From Sulfurospirillum_A sp029027265 (GTDB lineage Bacteria > Campylobacterota > Campylobacteria > Campylobacterales > Sulfurospirillaceae): a stretch of DNA of 64,000 bases. Below are positions 33,617 to 42,908 of the stretch, piece after piece (the first letter of the stretch is position 1; each line of letters begins with the position of its first letter). The notes beneath the pieces were generated by a model, which ran no database searches, was not told the origin of the DNA, and worked only from the letters and a program-made list of their open reading frames with translations. The DNA is taken from positions 1,984,001-2,048,000 of the forward strand of contig CP093061.1 in assembly GCA_029027265.1 (NCBI GenBank). The letters run 5' to 3'. A program made the translations under genes and the position numbers.

Positions 33617-33649
33617 GATTAATACACTTATTAATCGTAAGTAATTATA
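33617..33649 (-). promoter_or_regulatory. pilin promoter and operator-like palindrome
   Basis: On the minus strand a TATAAT (33649-33644) lies about 50 bases before the pilin ATG. Between it and the ribosome binding site is a perfect 8-4-8 palindrome, GATTAATA (33617-33624) and TATTAATC (33629-33636). The position, just after the likely transcription start, suits a repressor site or a 5' hairpin. Both roles are inferred. Confidence 0.5.
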
Positions 33650-33845
33650 CCCTTCAGTATGTAAAGAGTAGCTTAAGTGGCACAATTAAACTCTTTCAAG
33701 CAAGAGTATTGAAGCAATAGCACTTTTAATATCACTATTTACAGTAATTATGAACTAATAAAAGAGTAACCTAAAGAGTTAGCCAAGGTTTTTATTAGCA
33801 AAACAATTCACATTCAAAAACCTTTTATACCAAAAATTGTCTACT

Positions 33846-34076
33846 TTAGCCATTCTCTATTACCTTATCAATCCTGTCTATTAACTTCCTATACTCAATT
33901 TTATTTAAATACTCATCATAACTTTTTTGCACATAAGCGTACAGTAGTTCTTTTGTCTCTATAGTGTTTTTTTTGCCAAAAGTTTCTTTAAATTCTTTGT
34001 CAAAGAACTTAGAAAACTCTTCGTCAAGTGTTATATCAAAATCTTTTGAACCTATAGAAACGGTAAGTTTGCTCAT
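33846..34076 (-). CDS. small conserved-looking protein of unknown role, 76 aa
   Basis: The protein starts with a beta strand (KLTVSIGSKDFDITLDEEF) and continues as charged helices. No family is recognised. It overlaps the coiled-coil gene upstream by four bases, so the pair is translationally coupled. The pair lies divergent to uvrB. Confidence 0.6.
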   Translation of the reverse strand: MSKLTVSIGSKDFDITLDEEFSKFFDKEFKETFGKKNTIETKELLYAYVQKSYDEYLNKIEYRKLIDRIDKVIENG

Positions 34077-34315
34077 CTTTTGAGAACTTCCTCAATCTTA
34101 GAAAAAATATCATCAGATTCTATGTCTTTGTTCATTAAATCCTCTTCCAACTTATCAATCTGTATATTTTTTGCTTCATGTTGTGCTTTTAATGTAACTA
34201 CTTCTTGTCTCAATGTATCATTTTGAGATTTCATCTCTTCAAACCTAACTAACAAATCATTTACTTTTTCTGATAGCCTATTTACTGTAATTTCTTCTTT
34301 TAATTCTTCAAACAT
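34073..34315 (-). CDS. small coiled-coil protein, 80 aa
   Basis: Almost the whole protein is a predicted coiled coil (RLSEKVNDLLVRFEEMKSQN, then LRQEVVTLKAQHEAKN), in the manner of ZapB-type proteins. A cell-division or scaffold role is possible but not shown. It is divergent from uvrB with a 51-bp gap and overlaps the 76-residue gene. Confidence 0.6.
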   Translation of the reverse strand: MFEELKEEITVNRLSEKVNDLLVRFEEMKSQNDTLRQEVVTLKAQHEAKNIQIDKLEEDLMNKDIESDDIFSKIEEVLKR

Positions 34316-34338
34316 TATATATCCTTAAGTAACTTTGC

Positions 34339-34344
34339 TATAAT
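34339..34344 (+). promoter_or_regulatory. -10 element of the uvrB promoter
   Basis: TGCTATAATTG has an extended -10 form (TG-n-TATAAT) 23 bases before the uvrB ATG. No clear -35 is seen, which is usual for sigma-70 promoters in this phylum. Confidence 0.6.
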
Positions 34345-34366
34345 TGTAACAAAAAAAAGTAAAAAA

Positions 34367-36343
34367 ATGGCAAACTTTCAATTAAATAGCAAATTTTCTC
34401 CTTCTGGCGACCAACCTCAAGCCATAGAGAGACTAACAGCGAGCATAAAAAAAGGTAATAAATACCAAACTTTAGTAGGTGTCACGGGAAGTGGTAAAAC
34501 TTTTACAATGGCTAAAATCATTGCTCATCTTCAGATGCCCACGCTCATTATGACACACAATAAAACACTTGCAGCACAACTTTACTCAGAATTTCGTGGT
34601 TTTTTTCCTAAAAATCATGTTGAGTACTTCATTAGTTACTACGACTACTACCAACCTGAAGCTTACATTCCTAGAAGCGACCTTTTCATAGAAAAAGATA
34701 GCTCCATAAATGACGAACTTGAACGACTTAGACTCTCGGCAACAACTTCTCTTTTAAGTTTCGATGATGTTATTTGTGTTGCTTCTGTTTCTGCCAACTA
34801 TGGTCTTGGAGACCCTGCTGAATATAGAGAGATGGTTCAAGCCATAGAAGTTGGACAAGAGATAAACCAAAAAAAACTACTTTTACAACTGGTAGACATG
34901 GGGTACAAAAGAAACGACAACTTTTTTGATAGAGGTTGTTTTAGAGTAAGTGGTGACGTGGTTGACATTCACCCTGCTTACAATGAAGAAGAAGCAGTTC
35001 GAATTGAGTTTTTTGGAGATGAAGTTGAGAGTATTTACTACTTTGAAACGCTAAATAACAAAAAACTTGAAGATTTAAAAAAAGTAGTTATCTACGCAAC
35101 TAACCAGTTCATAGTTGGTCAAACTCGTCTTACTGAGTCTATTAAACATATTGAAGATGAACTTGGAAAAAGATTAGAATTTTTACAAAAAGAAGACAAG
35201 CTTGTAGAGTATCAACGACTAAAAAGTAGAGTGGAGTTCGACTTGGAAATGATGCAGGCAACGGGGGCTTGTAAGGGTGTAGAGAACTATTCACGCTACT
35301 TAACAGGTAAAAAAGAGGGTGAAACTCCTTTCTCCATGTTTGACTATTTTGAAGCTATTGGAAAAGAGTTTTTAGTTATAGTCGATGAATCACATGTGAG
35401 TCTTCCACAGTTTCGTGGCATGTTTGCAGGAGATAGAAGCAGAAAAGAAGTTTTAGTAGAGTACGGTTTCAGACTTCCTAGTGCACTTGATAACCGTCCT
35501 TTAATGTTCGACGAATTCATAAACAAAAAAACACAATTTCTTTTTGTTTCAGCAACACCTAGTCCTATAGAATTGGAGCTTAGTGGTGAAAACAGAGCTG
35601 AACAAATCATACGACCTACAGGACTACTTGACCCAAAAGTAGAAATCTTAGATAGTGAATTTCAAGTAGAAACTCTCTTTGATGAAATAAAAAAAACCAT
35701 TGCAAAAGATGAAAGAGTTTTAGTAACCACCCTAACAAAAAAGATGAGCGAAGAGCTAAGTCGCTACTACGCTGAGCTTGGCATAAAAGTCAAATACATG
35801 CACTCCGATACTGATGCAATTGAGAGAAACCAAATCATACGTGGTCTAAGGCTTGGTGAGTTTGACGTTCTTATAGGAATTAACCTTCTTAGAGAGGGTT
35901 TGGATTTGCCAGAGGTTTCACTTGTTGCAATTCTTGATGCTGACAAAGAGGGGTTTTTAAGAAGCAAAACTAGTTTAGTCCAAACTATGGGAAGAGCCGC
36001 TAGAAATTTGAACGGTCGAGTTATCATGTTTGCTAAACGCATAACAGACTCTATGAAGTATGCCATAGAGCTAACTGAGGAAAGAAGAAAAACACAAGAA
36101 GCACATAACAAAAAACACGGTATTACCCCAAAATCAACCACAAGGCTATTAGATGAAAATCTAAAAGTAGAAGATATGGGAGAACTCTTTAACAAAATGG
36201 ATAAAAAAGACAAAATTCCACCAAGCGAAAAGAAAAAAATACTAAAAGAGATGACAAAAGCGATGCATGAAGCAGCCAAGTCTTTAGAGTTTGAAAAGGC
36301 CGCAAAACTACGAGATGACATAGTCAAACTAAGAAAATTGTGA
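34367..36343 (+). CDS. uvrB: excinuclease ABC subunit B
   Basis: The 658-residue protein shows Walker A GVTGSGKTFTMAKI, the beta-hairpin YYDYYQPEAYIPRSD that inserts between DNA strands, DESH-type VIVDESHVSLPQFRGM and helicase motif VQTMGRAARN, with a C-terminal UVR domain (SLEFEKAAKLRDDIVKLRKL). It verifies damage in nucleotide excision repair. Length and motifs are complete. The ppk gene follows after 32 bases. Confidence 0.97.
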   Translation: MANFQLNSKFSPSGDQPQAIERLTASIKKGNKYQTLVGVTGSGKTFTMAKIIAHLQMPTLIMTHNKTLAAQLYSEFRGFFPKNHVEYFISYYDYYQPEAYIPRSDLFIEKDSSINDELERLRLSATTSLLSFDDVICVASVSANYGLGDPAEYREMVQAIEVGQEINQKKLLLQLVDMGYKRNDNFFDRGCFRVSGDVVDIHPAYNEEEAVRIEFFGDEVESIYYFETLNNKKLEDLKKVVIYATNQFIVGQTRLTESIKHIEDELGKRLEFLQKEDKLVEYQRLKSRVEFDLEMMQATGACKGVENYSRYLTGKKEGETPFSMFDYFEAIGKEFLVIVDESHVSLPQFRGMFAGDRSRKEVLVEYGFRLPSALDNRPLMFDEFINKKTQFLFVSATPSPIELELSGENRAEQIIRPTGLLDPKVEILDSEFQVETLFDEIKKTIAKDERVLVTTLTKKMSEELSRYYAELGIKVKYMHSDTDAIERNQIIRGLRLGEFDVLIGINLLREGLDLPEVSLVAILDADKEGFLRSKTSLVQTMGRAARNLNGRVIMFAKRITDSMKYAIELTEERRKTQEAHNKKHGITPKSTTRLLDENLKVEDMGELFNKMDKKDKIPPSEKKKILKEMTKAMHEAAKSLEFEKAAKLRDDIVKLRKL

Positions 36344-36375
36344 TAAAATAAGGAAAAAATCATAAAGGATGTGTT

Positions 36376-38475
36376 TTGCCTGCTATAAGTGATCCTAAAA
36401 ACTTCATCAACAGAGAACTGTCTTGGTTGAGATTTAACACAAGAGTACTTAATGAATCAACTAAAAAAGACTTACCACTACTAGAATGTCTTAAATTTTT
36501 AGCTATTTATGCTACTAACCTTGATGAATTTTACATGATAAGAGTAGCTGGATTAAAACAACTTTTTTCAGCTGGGGTTATAGTTACTGGTAACGATGAA
36601 ATAACACCACTAGAACAACTACGAGAAATTCGAAGCTATCTTTCAAATGAAAAAGAGACTCTTCAGGAAAACTATACATCAATAATTAAAAGACTAGAAG
36701 AAGAGAATCTTTTTATAACAGACTATGATAATCTTAGTCGTGATAATAAAAAAATTGCTGATGAATATTTTTTCTCAAATATTCTTCCAGTATCTGTTCC
36801 TATTGCCGTCAATGCGACACACCCTTTTCCACACTTAAACAATCTTAGTTTCTCTTTGGCAGTTAAACTTCAAGATGAAAAAGGCTCAGGAAACTATAAA
36901 TACGGCATGATAAGAATTCCTAGAGTTCTTCCCCGTTTTTACCAAGTAAGCGACAATATATATATTCCTATAGAGAGTATTGTAAAAAAACATGCAGAAG
37001 AGATATTCCCTGGATACCAACTTGTTTCATCTGCGGCTTTTAGAGTTACAAGAAATGCTGATATGGTTATAGAAGAGGAAGAAGCTGATGATTTCATGAT
37101 GATTATGGAACAAGGGCTTAAACTACGTCGTCGTGGTGCTTTTGTAAGACTTGAAATAGAAGAAAATGCAGATGAAGATTTAATGAAATTTCTTAACTCT
37201 CATATGCAAATTTTTGCTAAAGATATATACGAATACAAAATTCCACTAAACCTTGGAGCTATTTGGCAAATTATTAATAATAAAGATTTTTCATATCTAA
37301 CTCTACAACCACATAACCCAAAAGTATTGCCTCCTTTTAGCAAAAATGAGTCTATTTTTAAAATTCTTGCTAAACAAGATGCTCTTTTACTGCACCCATA
37401 TGAAAGTTTTGATACTGTCACAAAACTTTTAAAAGAGGCTTCAAAAGATCCTAATGTTGTATCTATACGAACTACGCTTTACAGAGTAGAGAAAAACTCA
37501 CAAATTATACAAGCTTTAATTGATGCTGCTAATGACGGGAAACAAGTAACAGTTATGGTTGAACTTAAAGCTAGATTTGATGAAGAGAACAATCTTCACT
37601 GGGCAAAAGCACTAGAACAAGCTGGTGCTCATGTTATTTATGGAATAACAGGCTTTAAAATACACGCAAAAGTTACCCAAGTCATACGTCAAGAATCTGG
37701 TGTACTAAAGTTTTATATGCACCTTGGAACAGGTAACTACAACGCTTCAACCGCAAAAATATATGCAGATGTTAGTCTTCTTACATGTAGAGATACTTTT
37801 GCTAAAGATACAACTACATTTTTTCATATACTTTCAGGTTTTTCAAAAAACAAAAAGCTTACAGATTTAAAGATGTCACCAACTCAAATAAAACCAAAAC
37901 TTATCTCGCTCATCAATGCAGAAGCTAAAGCTGCTAAAGATGGATACATCATATTAAAAATGAATGCTTTAGTTGATACTGATGTTATAAAAGCTCTTTA
38001 CAATGCTTCAAAAGCAGGAACAAAAATAGATCTAATAGTTAGAGGTATATGTTGTCTTCGCCCAAATGTTGAGGGACTTAGTGAAAATATAAAAGTAAAA
38101 AGTATCATAGGAAAGTATCTTGAACATGCTAGAGTATTTTACTTTAAACACTCTGAACCAACACTTTTCATATCTAGTGCTGATTGTATGCCAAGAAACT
38201 TAGAGAGAAGACTTGAACTCATGACTCCAATATATGAAAAGCCTCTTCAAGAGAAACTTTTTGAAATGCTTAAACTTCAAATCACAGATAATTCTCTAAG
38301 TTGGAATCTAAGAAATGATGGAGAGTATGCAAAAGTTGAAAAAGGTAAAGATAAAACCATTAATAATCATGTAATTTTAGAAGAGTATATGAATAAAATA
38401 TATAAAACTATGAAAAAAGACACTACCTCAAACAAAGCTGAGCATTTAGCTAGAAAACTATTTAAGGAAAGTTAA
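36376..38475 (+). CDS. ppk1: polyphosphate kinase 1
   Basis: The 699-residue protein makes polyphosphate from ATP. It has the N-terminal NRELSWLRFNTRVL motif, the VMVELKARFDEENNLHWA segment, the catalytic His in GFKIHAKV, and HLGTGNYNASTAKIY. It starts with TTG, supported by AAGGA seven bases upstream; no ATG fits better. Its stop overlaps the next start by one base. Confidence 0.95.
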   Translation: MPAISDPKNFINRELSWLRFNTRVLNESTKKDLPLLECLKFLAIYATNLDEFYMIRVAGLKQLFSAGVIVTGNDEITPLEQLREIRSYLSNEKETLQENYTSIIKRLEEENLFITDYDNLSRDNKKIADEYFFSNILPVSVPIAVNATHPFPHLNNLSFSLAVKLQDEKGSGNYKYGMIRIPRVLPRFYQVSDNIYIPIESIVKKHAEEIFPGYQLVSSAAFRVTRNADMVIEEEEADDFMMIMEQGLKLRRRGAFVRLEIEENADEDLMKFLNSHMQIFAKDIYEYKIPLNLGAIWQIINNKDFSYLTLQPHNPKVLPPFSKNESIFKILAKQDALLLHPYESFDTVTKLLKEASKDPNVVSIRTTLYRVEKNSQIIQALIDAANDGKQVTVMVELKARFDEENNLHWAKALEQAGAHVIYGITGFKIHAKVTQVIRQESGVLKFYMHLGTGNYNASTAKIYADVSLLTCRDTFAKDTTTFFHILSGFSKNKKLTDLKMSPTQIKPKLISLINAEAKAAKDGYIILKMNALVDTDVIKALYNASKAGTKIDLIVRGICCLRPNVEGLSENIKVKSIIGKYLEHARVFYFKHSEPTLFISSADCMPRNLERRLELMTPIYEKPLQEKLFEMLKLQITDNSLSWNLRNDGEYAKVEKGKDKTINNHVILEEYMNKIYKTMKKDTTSNKAEHLARKLFKES

Positions 38476-38996
38476 TGACATTTGAAAACAAAACTCCTCA
38501 AATAGATAATTCAGTTTTTGTAGCTCCTAGTGCTGATGTAATAGGCGAAGTTGAGATTGGGGTAGATAGTTCTATATGGTTTGGTTGTGTTGTCAGAGGA
38601 GATATACACTTCATTAAAATAGGAAAACGCACAAATATACAAGACTTAAGTATGCTTCATGTCACTCACTTCACAAAAGATGACAGAAGTGATGGTAATC
38701 CTACTGTTATAGGAGATGACGTTACAATAGGCCATAGAGTCATGCTTCATGGATGTGAAATAAAAAATGCTTGTTTAATTGGCATGAGTGCAACTATACT
38801 AGATGGTGCAGTCATAGGGGAAGAGTCTATAGTTGGAGCAAATTCTCTTATTACAAAAGGAAAAAAATTCCCTCCTCGTTCTCTCATTGTTGGTAGTCCT
38901 GCAAAAAGAATTAGAAGATTAAATGATGAAGAAATTGCTTCACTCTATAAATCTTCACAAAACTATGTTGATTATAAAACTAGATATATGGTATAA
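38475..38996 (+). CDS. gamma-carbonic anhydrase family protein
   Basis: The 173-residue protein folds as a left-handed beta helix: VAPSADVIGEVEIGVDSSIW, WFGCVVRGDIHFIKIG and DDVTIGHRVMLHGCEI are typical hexapeptide repeats. The zinc-binding His set (LHVTHF, then IGHRVMLHG) is present. YrdA/PaaY-type proteins are trimeric and only some have carbonic anhydrase activity. It is co-transcribed with ppk. Confidence 0.9.
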   Translation: MTFENKTPQIDNSVFVAPSADVIGEVEIGVDSSIWFGCVVRGDIHFIKIGKRTNIQDLSMLHVTHFTKDDRSDGNPTVIGDDVTIGHRVMLHGCEIKNACLIGMSATILDGAVIGEESIVGANSLITKGKKFPPRSLIVGSPAKRIRRLNDEEIASLYKSSQNYVDYKTRYMV

Positions 38997-39028
38997 TCTT
39001 TTTAAAATATTATATAAAGGTTTATTTA

Positions 39029-39427
39029 GTGATAAAACATATGATTCTTCTTTTAGTAGCAAGTTCGATAATACTTCAAGCAAATAACTTTGGTGATGGT
39101 ATGAGAGCATATAGAAAAGGCGATTTTAACAAAGCAAAGTTATATTTTGAAATAGCATTAGAAAAAGACAAAACATACAATGCAAGCCACATATTAGGCA
39201 AAATGTATTTAGAAGGTAATGGTGTTAATCAAAACTTTGATAAAGCCATAAAGTACTTTAAATTTGCTCAAAATTATGGTAATATTATTGCTGGTTGTTA
39301 TGCAAGCACTGCTTATATGAAAAAAGGAGTATTCAACTGGGGCATACTTGAAGATGGTTTAGCTCGTGGGCTAAAACACGAAACTAAGTATTGTTTAAAA
39401 GTCGTAGACGTATGGATGAATAAATAA
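39029..39427 (+). CDS. secreted Sel1-repeat protein
   Basis: The 132-residue protein has an N-terminal signal peptide (IKHMILLLVASSIILQANN) and TPR/Sel1-type repeats: AYRKGDFNKAKLYFEIALEK, LGKMYLEGNGVNQNFDKAIK and then ALEDG-like helices. GTG 39029 has AAAGG eight bases upstream. Such proteins act as periplasmic scaffolds. No partner is evident. Confidence 0.75.
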   Translation: MIKHMILLLVASSIILQANNFGDGMRAYRKGDFNKAKLYFEIALEKDKTYNASHILGKMYLEGNGVNQNFDKAIKYFKFAQNYGNIIAGCYASTAYMKKGVFNWGILEDGLARGLKHETKYCLKVVDVWMNK

Positions 39428-40219
39428 TTATTTTTCTTTTTTCTTTTTTCTTTTTTTAGGATTTGGTTTCGCAAAACTAACTAAATCTTCTGTACTGATT
39501 ATAGAATCTGGAAGATTTTTTAAGCTCTTTTGAAAAACAATATTTGCAGCATAAGCATCTGAATACGCACGATGATGTTGTTCTATTTTTATATTGAGCT
39601 CTTTTATAAGAAATCCCAATCCATAACGTTCAGCTTCTATAGTCTTTTTTGCTAAATCAATTGTACAAATTTTTCTATTTAACAGTGGACCAAAACCAGC
39701 CTCTTCCATAGAGTATGAAATAAAATTATAATCAAAATTCACGTTGTGAGCCACAAAAATAGCATCTTTTAGGAAAAGTCTAAATTTTTCTAAAGTGGAC
39801 TTTAGAGATGGTGCATTTTTAACATCATCAAGTGTTATTTTTGTAAGATTTACTATGTTTTGAGGTATTTCATCTGCTTTAACAAATGTCTCAAATTTAG
39901 CTATAACTTCTCCATTTTGTACCATGGCTGCACCAACTTCTATAATTTGTGCATTTTCAGGTTTACTGCCATTTGTCTCAATATCGACAATACAAAATTT
40001 CTGTTTTTCAAGTGGGCTAAAAGTAGTTTCTAAAGCAATCAAGTTGTTATTTAACTCAACTAAAGGAAGACCAAGAATTCTAAGATTTGCTAAGGTATCT
40101 TCTATGGTATTAAACTCATAAACATTTAACTCTTTTACCTTTTTAAATTTTGCCCTACACTCGTTAAATGGTTGAGGATTTATTGTCATTTTTTGTATAA
40201 GTTTATCTAAATTTCTCAA
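39428..40219 (-). CDS. DnaQ-type 3'-5' exonuclease
   Basis: The 263-residue protein has the three exonuclease motifs: FCIVDIETNGSKPENAQIIE (motif I), FVAHNVNFDYNFISY (motif II) and HRAYSDAYAANIVF (motif III, H-x(4)-D). About 60 residues precede the domain. It may be the DNA polymerase III epsilon proofreading subunit or a related repair exonuclease. It ends in a lysine-rich tail and overlaps trpF by four bases. Confidence 0.88.
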   Translation of the reverse strand: MRNLDKLIQKMTINPQPFNECRAKFKKVKELNVYEFNTIEDTLANLRILGLPLVELNNNLIALETTFSPLEKQKFCIVDIETNGSKPENAQIIEVGAAMVQNGEVIAKFETFVKADEIPQNIVNLTKITLDDVKNAPSLKSTLEKFRLFLKDAIFVAHNVNFDYNFISYSMEEAGFGPLLNRKICTIDLAKKTIEAERYGLGFLIKELNIKIEQHHRAYSDAYAANIVFQKSLKNLPDSIISTEDLVSFAKPNPKKRKKKKEK

Positions 40220-40803
40220 TTTTTACTCTTTTTTAAAAACTCAAAAATTTTTTCTCTGTCTTTTTTTACTTTTCTTAACTCAACACCACTACTGACATCT
40301 AATCCATAAAAACCTAGATTTTTTACTTCATTTATATTCTCACAGTTTAAACCACCTGCAAGTATTATTTTTGAACAATCAACCAAATCAAACCAAGATA
40401 TATCGACTCTTTTGCCCTCTCCACCATAACTCTCTACAAAAGCATCTACTATTCTATATTCATTACTAAACGAAGTTATGTCTTCTTTACATGTAGCTCT
40501 TATGACACGCAAATATGGAAGTTCAAGCCCTTTATACAAAGACTCTTTAGCATCAAAATGTATCTGTGCCAAACTCATATGTGCCTCACTACATGTAGCG
40601 TTTATTTTACAAGATGAAGACTCTACAAACAACCCTACTCTCTCTACAAAAGGTGGTAATTGCTTCACTATTTCTAAAGCCTTTTTCGGAGTAATATACC
40701 TAGGAGATTTTTCATAAAAAACAAAGCCCAAAGCATCTGCTCCAGCTTCTACCGCCACTAAAGCATCTTCAGTATTTGTTATGCCACAGATTTTTATACG
40801 CAC
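40216..40803 (-). CDS. trpF: phosphoribosylanthranilate isomerase
   Basis: The 195-residue TIM-barrel protein starts MRIKICGITNTEDALVAVEA, with the catalytic Cys in KICGI, and continues with LGFVFYEKSPRYI. The catalytic Asp is likely in VDISWFDL, followed by ILAGGLN and GLDVSSGVE. It catalyses the third step of tryptophan synthesis. It stands apart from other trp genes and is next to rpe. Confidence 0.95.
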   Translation of the reverse strand: MRIKICGITNTEDALVAVEAGADALGFVFYEKSPRYITPKKALEIVKQLPPFVERVGLFVESSSCKINATCSEAHMSLAQIHFDAKESLYKGLELPYLRVIRATCKEDITSFSNEYRIVDAFVESYGGEGKRVDISWFDLVDCSKIILAGGLNCENINEVKNLGFYGLDVSSGVELRKVKKDREKIFEFLKKSKN

Positions 40804-41441
40804 TATTTTAAACTACTTATTGCATCGCTATATGAAGGATTTGAAAAAACATAGTTACCTGCAACTACTATATCGACTCCTGCATTTTCTAAATCTTTTA
40901 CATTTTTGTCATTAACTCCACCATCTACTTCAATGAGAGTATTTAAACCTTTTTCATTTATCATTGCTTTTAGTTTTTTTGCTTTTTCAATAACCGATGG
41001 TATAAACTTCTGTCCACCAAAACCAGGGTTTACACTCATAAGAAGAACCATATCTAAATCTTCCAACAAATACTCAATGGCTTCTGGAGGGGTATGTGGG
41101 TTTAGAACAATTGCTGGTTTTATACCATAGCCACGTATTTTTTGAATAAGTCTATGTGGGTGTTTTTCCTCTTCAATATGAAACGAAATATATTCAGGTT
41201 TAAAAGGAGCAAAAAGATCTACAAAAAATGTATTGTTTTGCACCATCAAATGAATATCAAGTGGTTTTGTTGCTGCTTTTGCCACAGATTTTACTACAAC
41301 TGGTCCTATTGTATGATTTGGAACAAAATGCCCATCCATTACATCAATGTGAACGAAGTCACAACCACCATCACAGATGGCTTCTATCTCTTCTTTTAAA
41401 ATACCAAAATCTGCGGAAAGTATACTAGGTGCAATTTTCAT
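40803..41441 (-). CDS. rpe: ribulose-phosphate 3-epimerase
   Basis: The 212-residue TIM-barrel protein has the family signatures APSILSADFGIL, VHIDVMDGHFVPNHTIGP, LMSVNPGFGGQKFIPSVIEK and IEVDGGVND. It interconverts ribulose- and xylulose-5-phosphate. Its ATG overlaps a possible short ORF on the same strand and its stop overlaps the trpF start. Confidence 0.96.
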   Translation of the reverse strand: MKIAPSILSADFGILKEEIEAICDGGCDFVHIDVMDGHFVPNHTIGPVVVKSVAKAATKPLDIHLMVQNNTFFVDLFAPFKPEYISFHIEEEKHPHRLIQKIRGYGIKPAIVLNPHTPPEAIEYLLEDLDMVLLMSVNPGFGGQKFIPSVIEKAKKLKAMINEKGLNTLIEVDGGVNDKNVKDLENAGVDIVVAGNYVFSNPSYSDAISSLK

Positions 41442-41508
41442 TTTTATCCTTGTTTTTAGGGACAGGCATCTTTTGCTTCACAAAAGCAGCCAGTCCAGCT
41501 ATTACCAT
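41425..41508 (-). CDS. possible 27-residue leader peptide before rpe
   Basis: An ATG eight bases after the STAS/CheX stop opens a frame MVIAGLAAFVKQKMPVPKNK ending in TAG inside the rpe start region, so it would be coupled to rpe. It is hydrophobic then basic. The DNA also forms an imperfect 16-bp hairpin (41460-41496, 13 of 16 paired). Ribosome binding is weak and no homolog is recalled. A second frame through the hairpin encodes WTGCFCEAKDACP but has no start codon. Confidence 0.3.
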   Translation of the reverse strand: MVIAGLAAFVKQKMPVPKNKDKNENCT

Positions 41509-41516
41509 TTTTTATG

Positions 41517-42908
41517 TTATCTTGTTAAAAATAATGTTAAATCTCGCCCATTTACATTGAGATTAACTTGTGCTCCACGGCTATTTTTTTGTGAACGCAT
41601 AATATCTTCAACATTCTCAAAAGTTCTAGGCATTGTTATATCAATTTTTATGCCTTTTTTATGTAACTGTTGAGAAATTTTTCCTCCAATTATATGAGTA
41701 AATTCTCCCAACGCATCTACTAGGTCTTCTTCACTAGAATCCTCTTCAAGTAATATCATGCATGTTTCTTTAGCAATGCTTTTCTCAAAAATTAGAATTA
41801 AAATTCCATCAATATCACCATAAAAACCTATAGAGACACTCAATAAATCTTTACCATTTTCTAGATTTAATTCTTGTATTTTGATTAACTTTTTCACCGC
41901 ATTATAACCAGAAAGTACTTCAATTGTCTTTACAGCGGACTCAATGATAGTTGGTAATGTAGATATGAGTTTTTTTGTTATACCAAAGCCTTTTTTAGCC
42001 ACACTTGAACTCTCACGAGCCTCTTTCATCATATCACTATCATCAAATACACTATCTATACTAGGGTATATCAATATCCCTGCATCTTCTAAATCATTGT
42101 TTAATTTTTTTGTTATTTTACGATTATCTAACCCACAAATAACAATAGATGTTCCATACTCCGCACCTGCTGTTGAAAGTTTTGATATAAAATTTACTCC
42201 ATGTACATTTATGGAAGATACTGCAACAGAATCAAAAAGAAAGAGTTTAAACCCAACTTTTAATGAATTGTTATGATAAACCATGTCAAATTTTTTTGAT
42301 ATATCAGAGTCTACAAAACCTTTTAAAGTATAAACGATAACATTGTCTTTAATAAATACCGTTGGTGTTTTATCAAGCTTTCCTAAATACGAGTTTTCTA
42401 TAACGAACTCTGCCTCTTTTCTTTTTGCCAAAAAATCACTTTCATCTTTTGCAATTATAGGATAAAAACCTCTTTCATAAAGTTCCATTGCTAATTGATT
42501 TTTCTGCTCACTATTTTTTTCATAAACTATAATCTTTTTTTCTTTTGCTTTTTTCAAATTGTTCCCAACAAAAAGAGTAGCAATTTCAGCTGTGTCAAAA
42601 AGAGAAAAATTCAAACTATCGGGAAACATATCTAAAATTATTTTGTAATTTTTTGTATCATAATCACAAAAACCTACAATAGTACCACACTTATCTCTAA
42701 CTTTAATCAACGACTCTATAAGCACAGTAATCCCGCGTTTATTGAAAAAAATGACCCTTTTAAGAGATATAAATGCACCTTCTAGTTTTGTTTGCATCAA
42801 AAAATCAATATCAAAAGGAGAGACTATATCTGAAGCATTTTCACCATCTAGAAAACCTACTGGTGAAAAAATAGCAACTTTATGTTTAGTAACTGGTTTC
42901 AATTTCAA
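41517..42908 (-). CDS. STAS-CheX fusion protein
   Basis: The 463-residue protein seems to hold two STAS-like domains (about 1-100 and 185-290: SPVGFLDGENASDI, ISLKRVIFFNKRGITVLIES, and later VFIKDNVIVYTLKGFVDSD, LFLFDSVAVSSINVHGV). A C-terminal CheX-like domain (about 310-463) follows, with SIGFYGDIDGILILIFEK and DALGEFTHIIGGKIS. CheX/CheC domains dephosphorylate CheY-P; the family's E-x-x-N motif appears here as E-F-T-H, so activity is uncertain. It overlaps the HDOD gene by four bases. Confidence 0.75.
   Translation of the reverse strand: MKLKPVTKHKVAIFSPVGFLDGENASDIVSPFDIDFLMQTKLEGAFISLKRVIFFNKRGITVLIESLIKVRDKCGTIVGFCDYDTKNYKIILDMFPDSLNFSLFDTAEIATLFVGNNLKKAKEKKIIVYEKNSEQKNQLAMELYERGFYPIIAKDESDFLAKRKEAEFVIENSYLGKLDKTPTVFIKDNVIVYTLKGFVDSDISKKFDMVYHNNSLKVGFKLFLFDSVAVSSINVHGVNFISKLSTAGAEYGTSIVICGLDNRKITKKLNNDLEDAGILIYPSIDSVFDDSDMMKEARESSSVAKKGFGITKKLISTLPTIIESAVKTIEVLSGYNAVKKLIKIQELNLENGKDLLSVSIGFYGDIDGILILIFEKSIAKETCMILLEEDSSEEDLVDALGEFTHIIGGKISQQLHKKGIKIDITMPRTFENVEDIMRSQKNSRGAQVNLNVNGRDLTLFLTR

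Noticed and set aside
35767..36363. 198-codon minus-strand frame opposite uvrB
   Set aside because: It is antisense to the conserved C-terminal half of uvrB and looks like low-complexity Ser/Phe translation.
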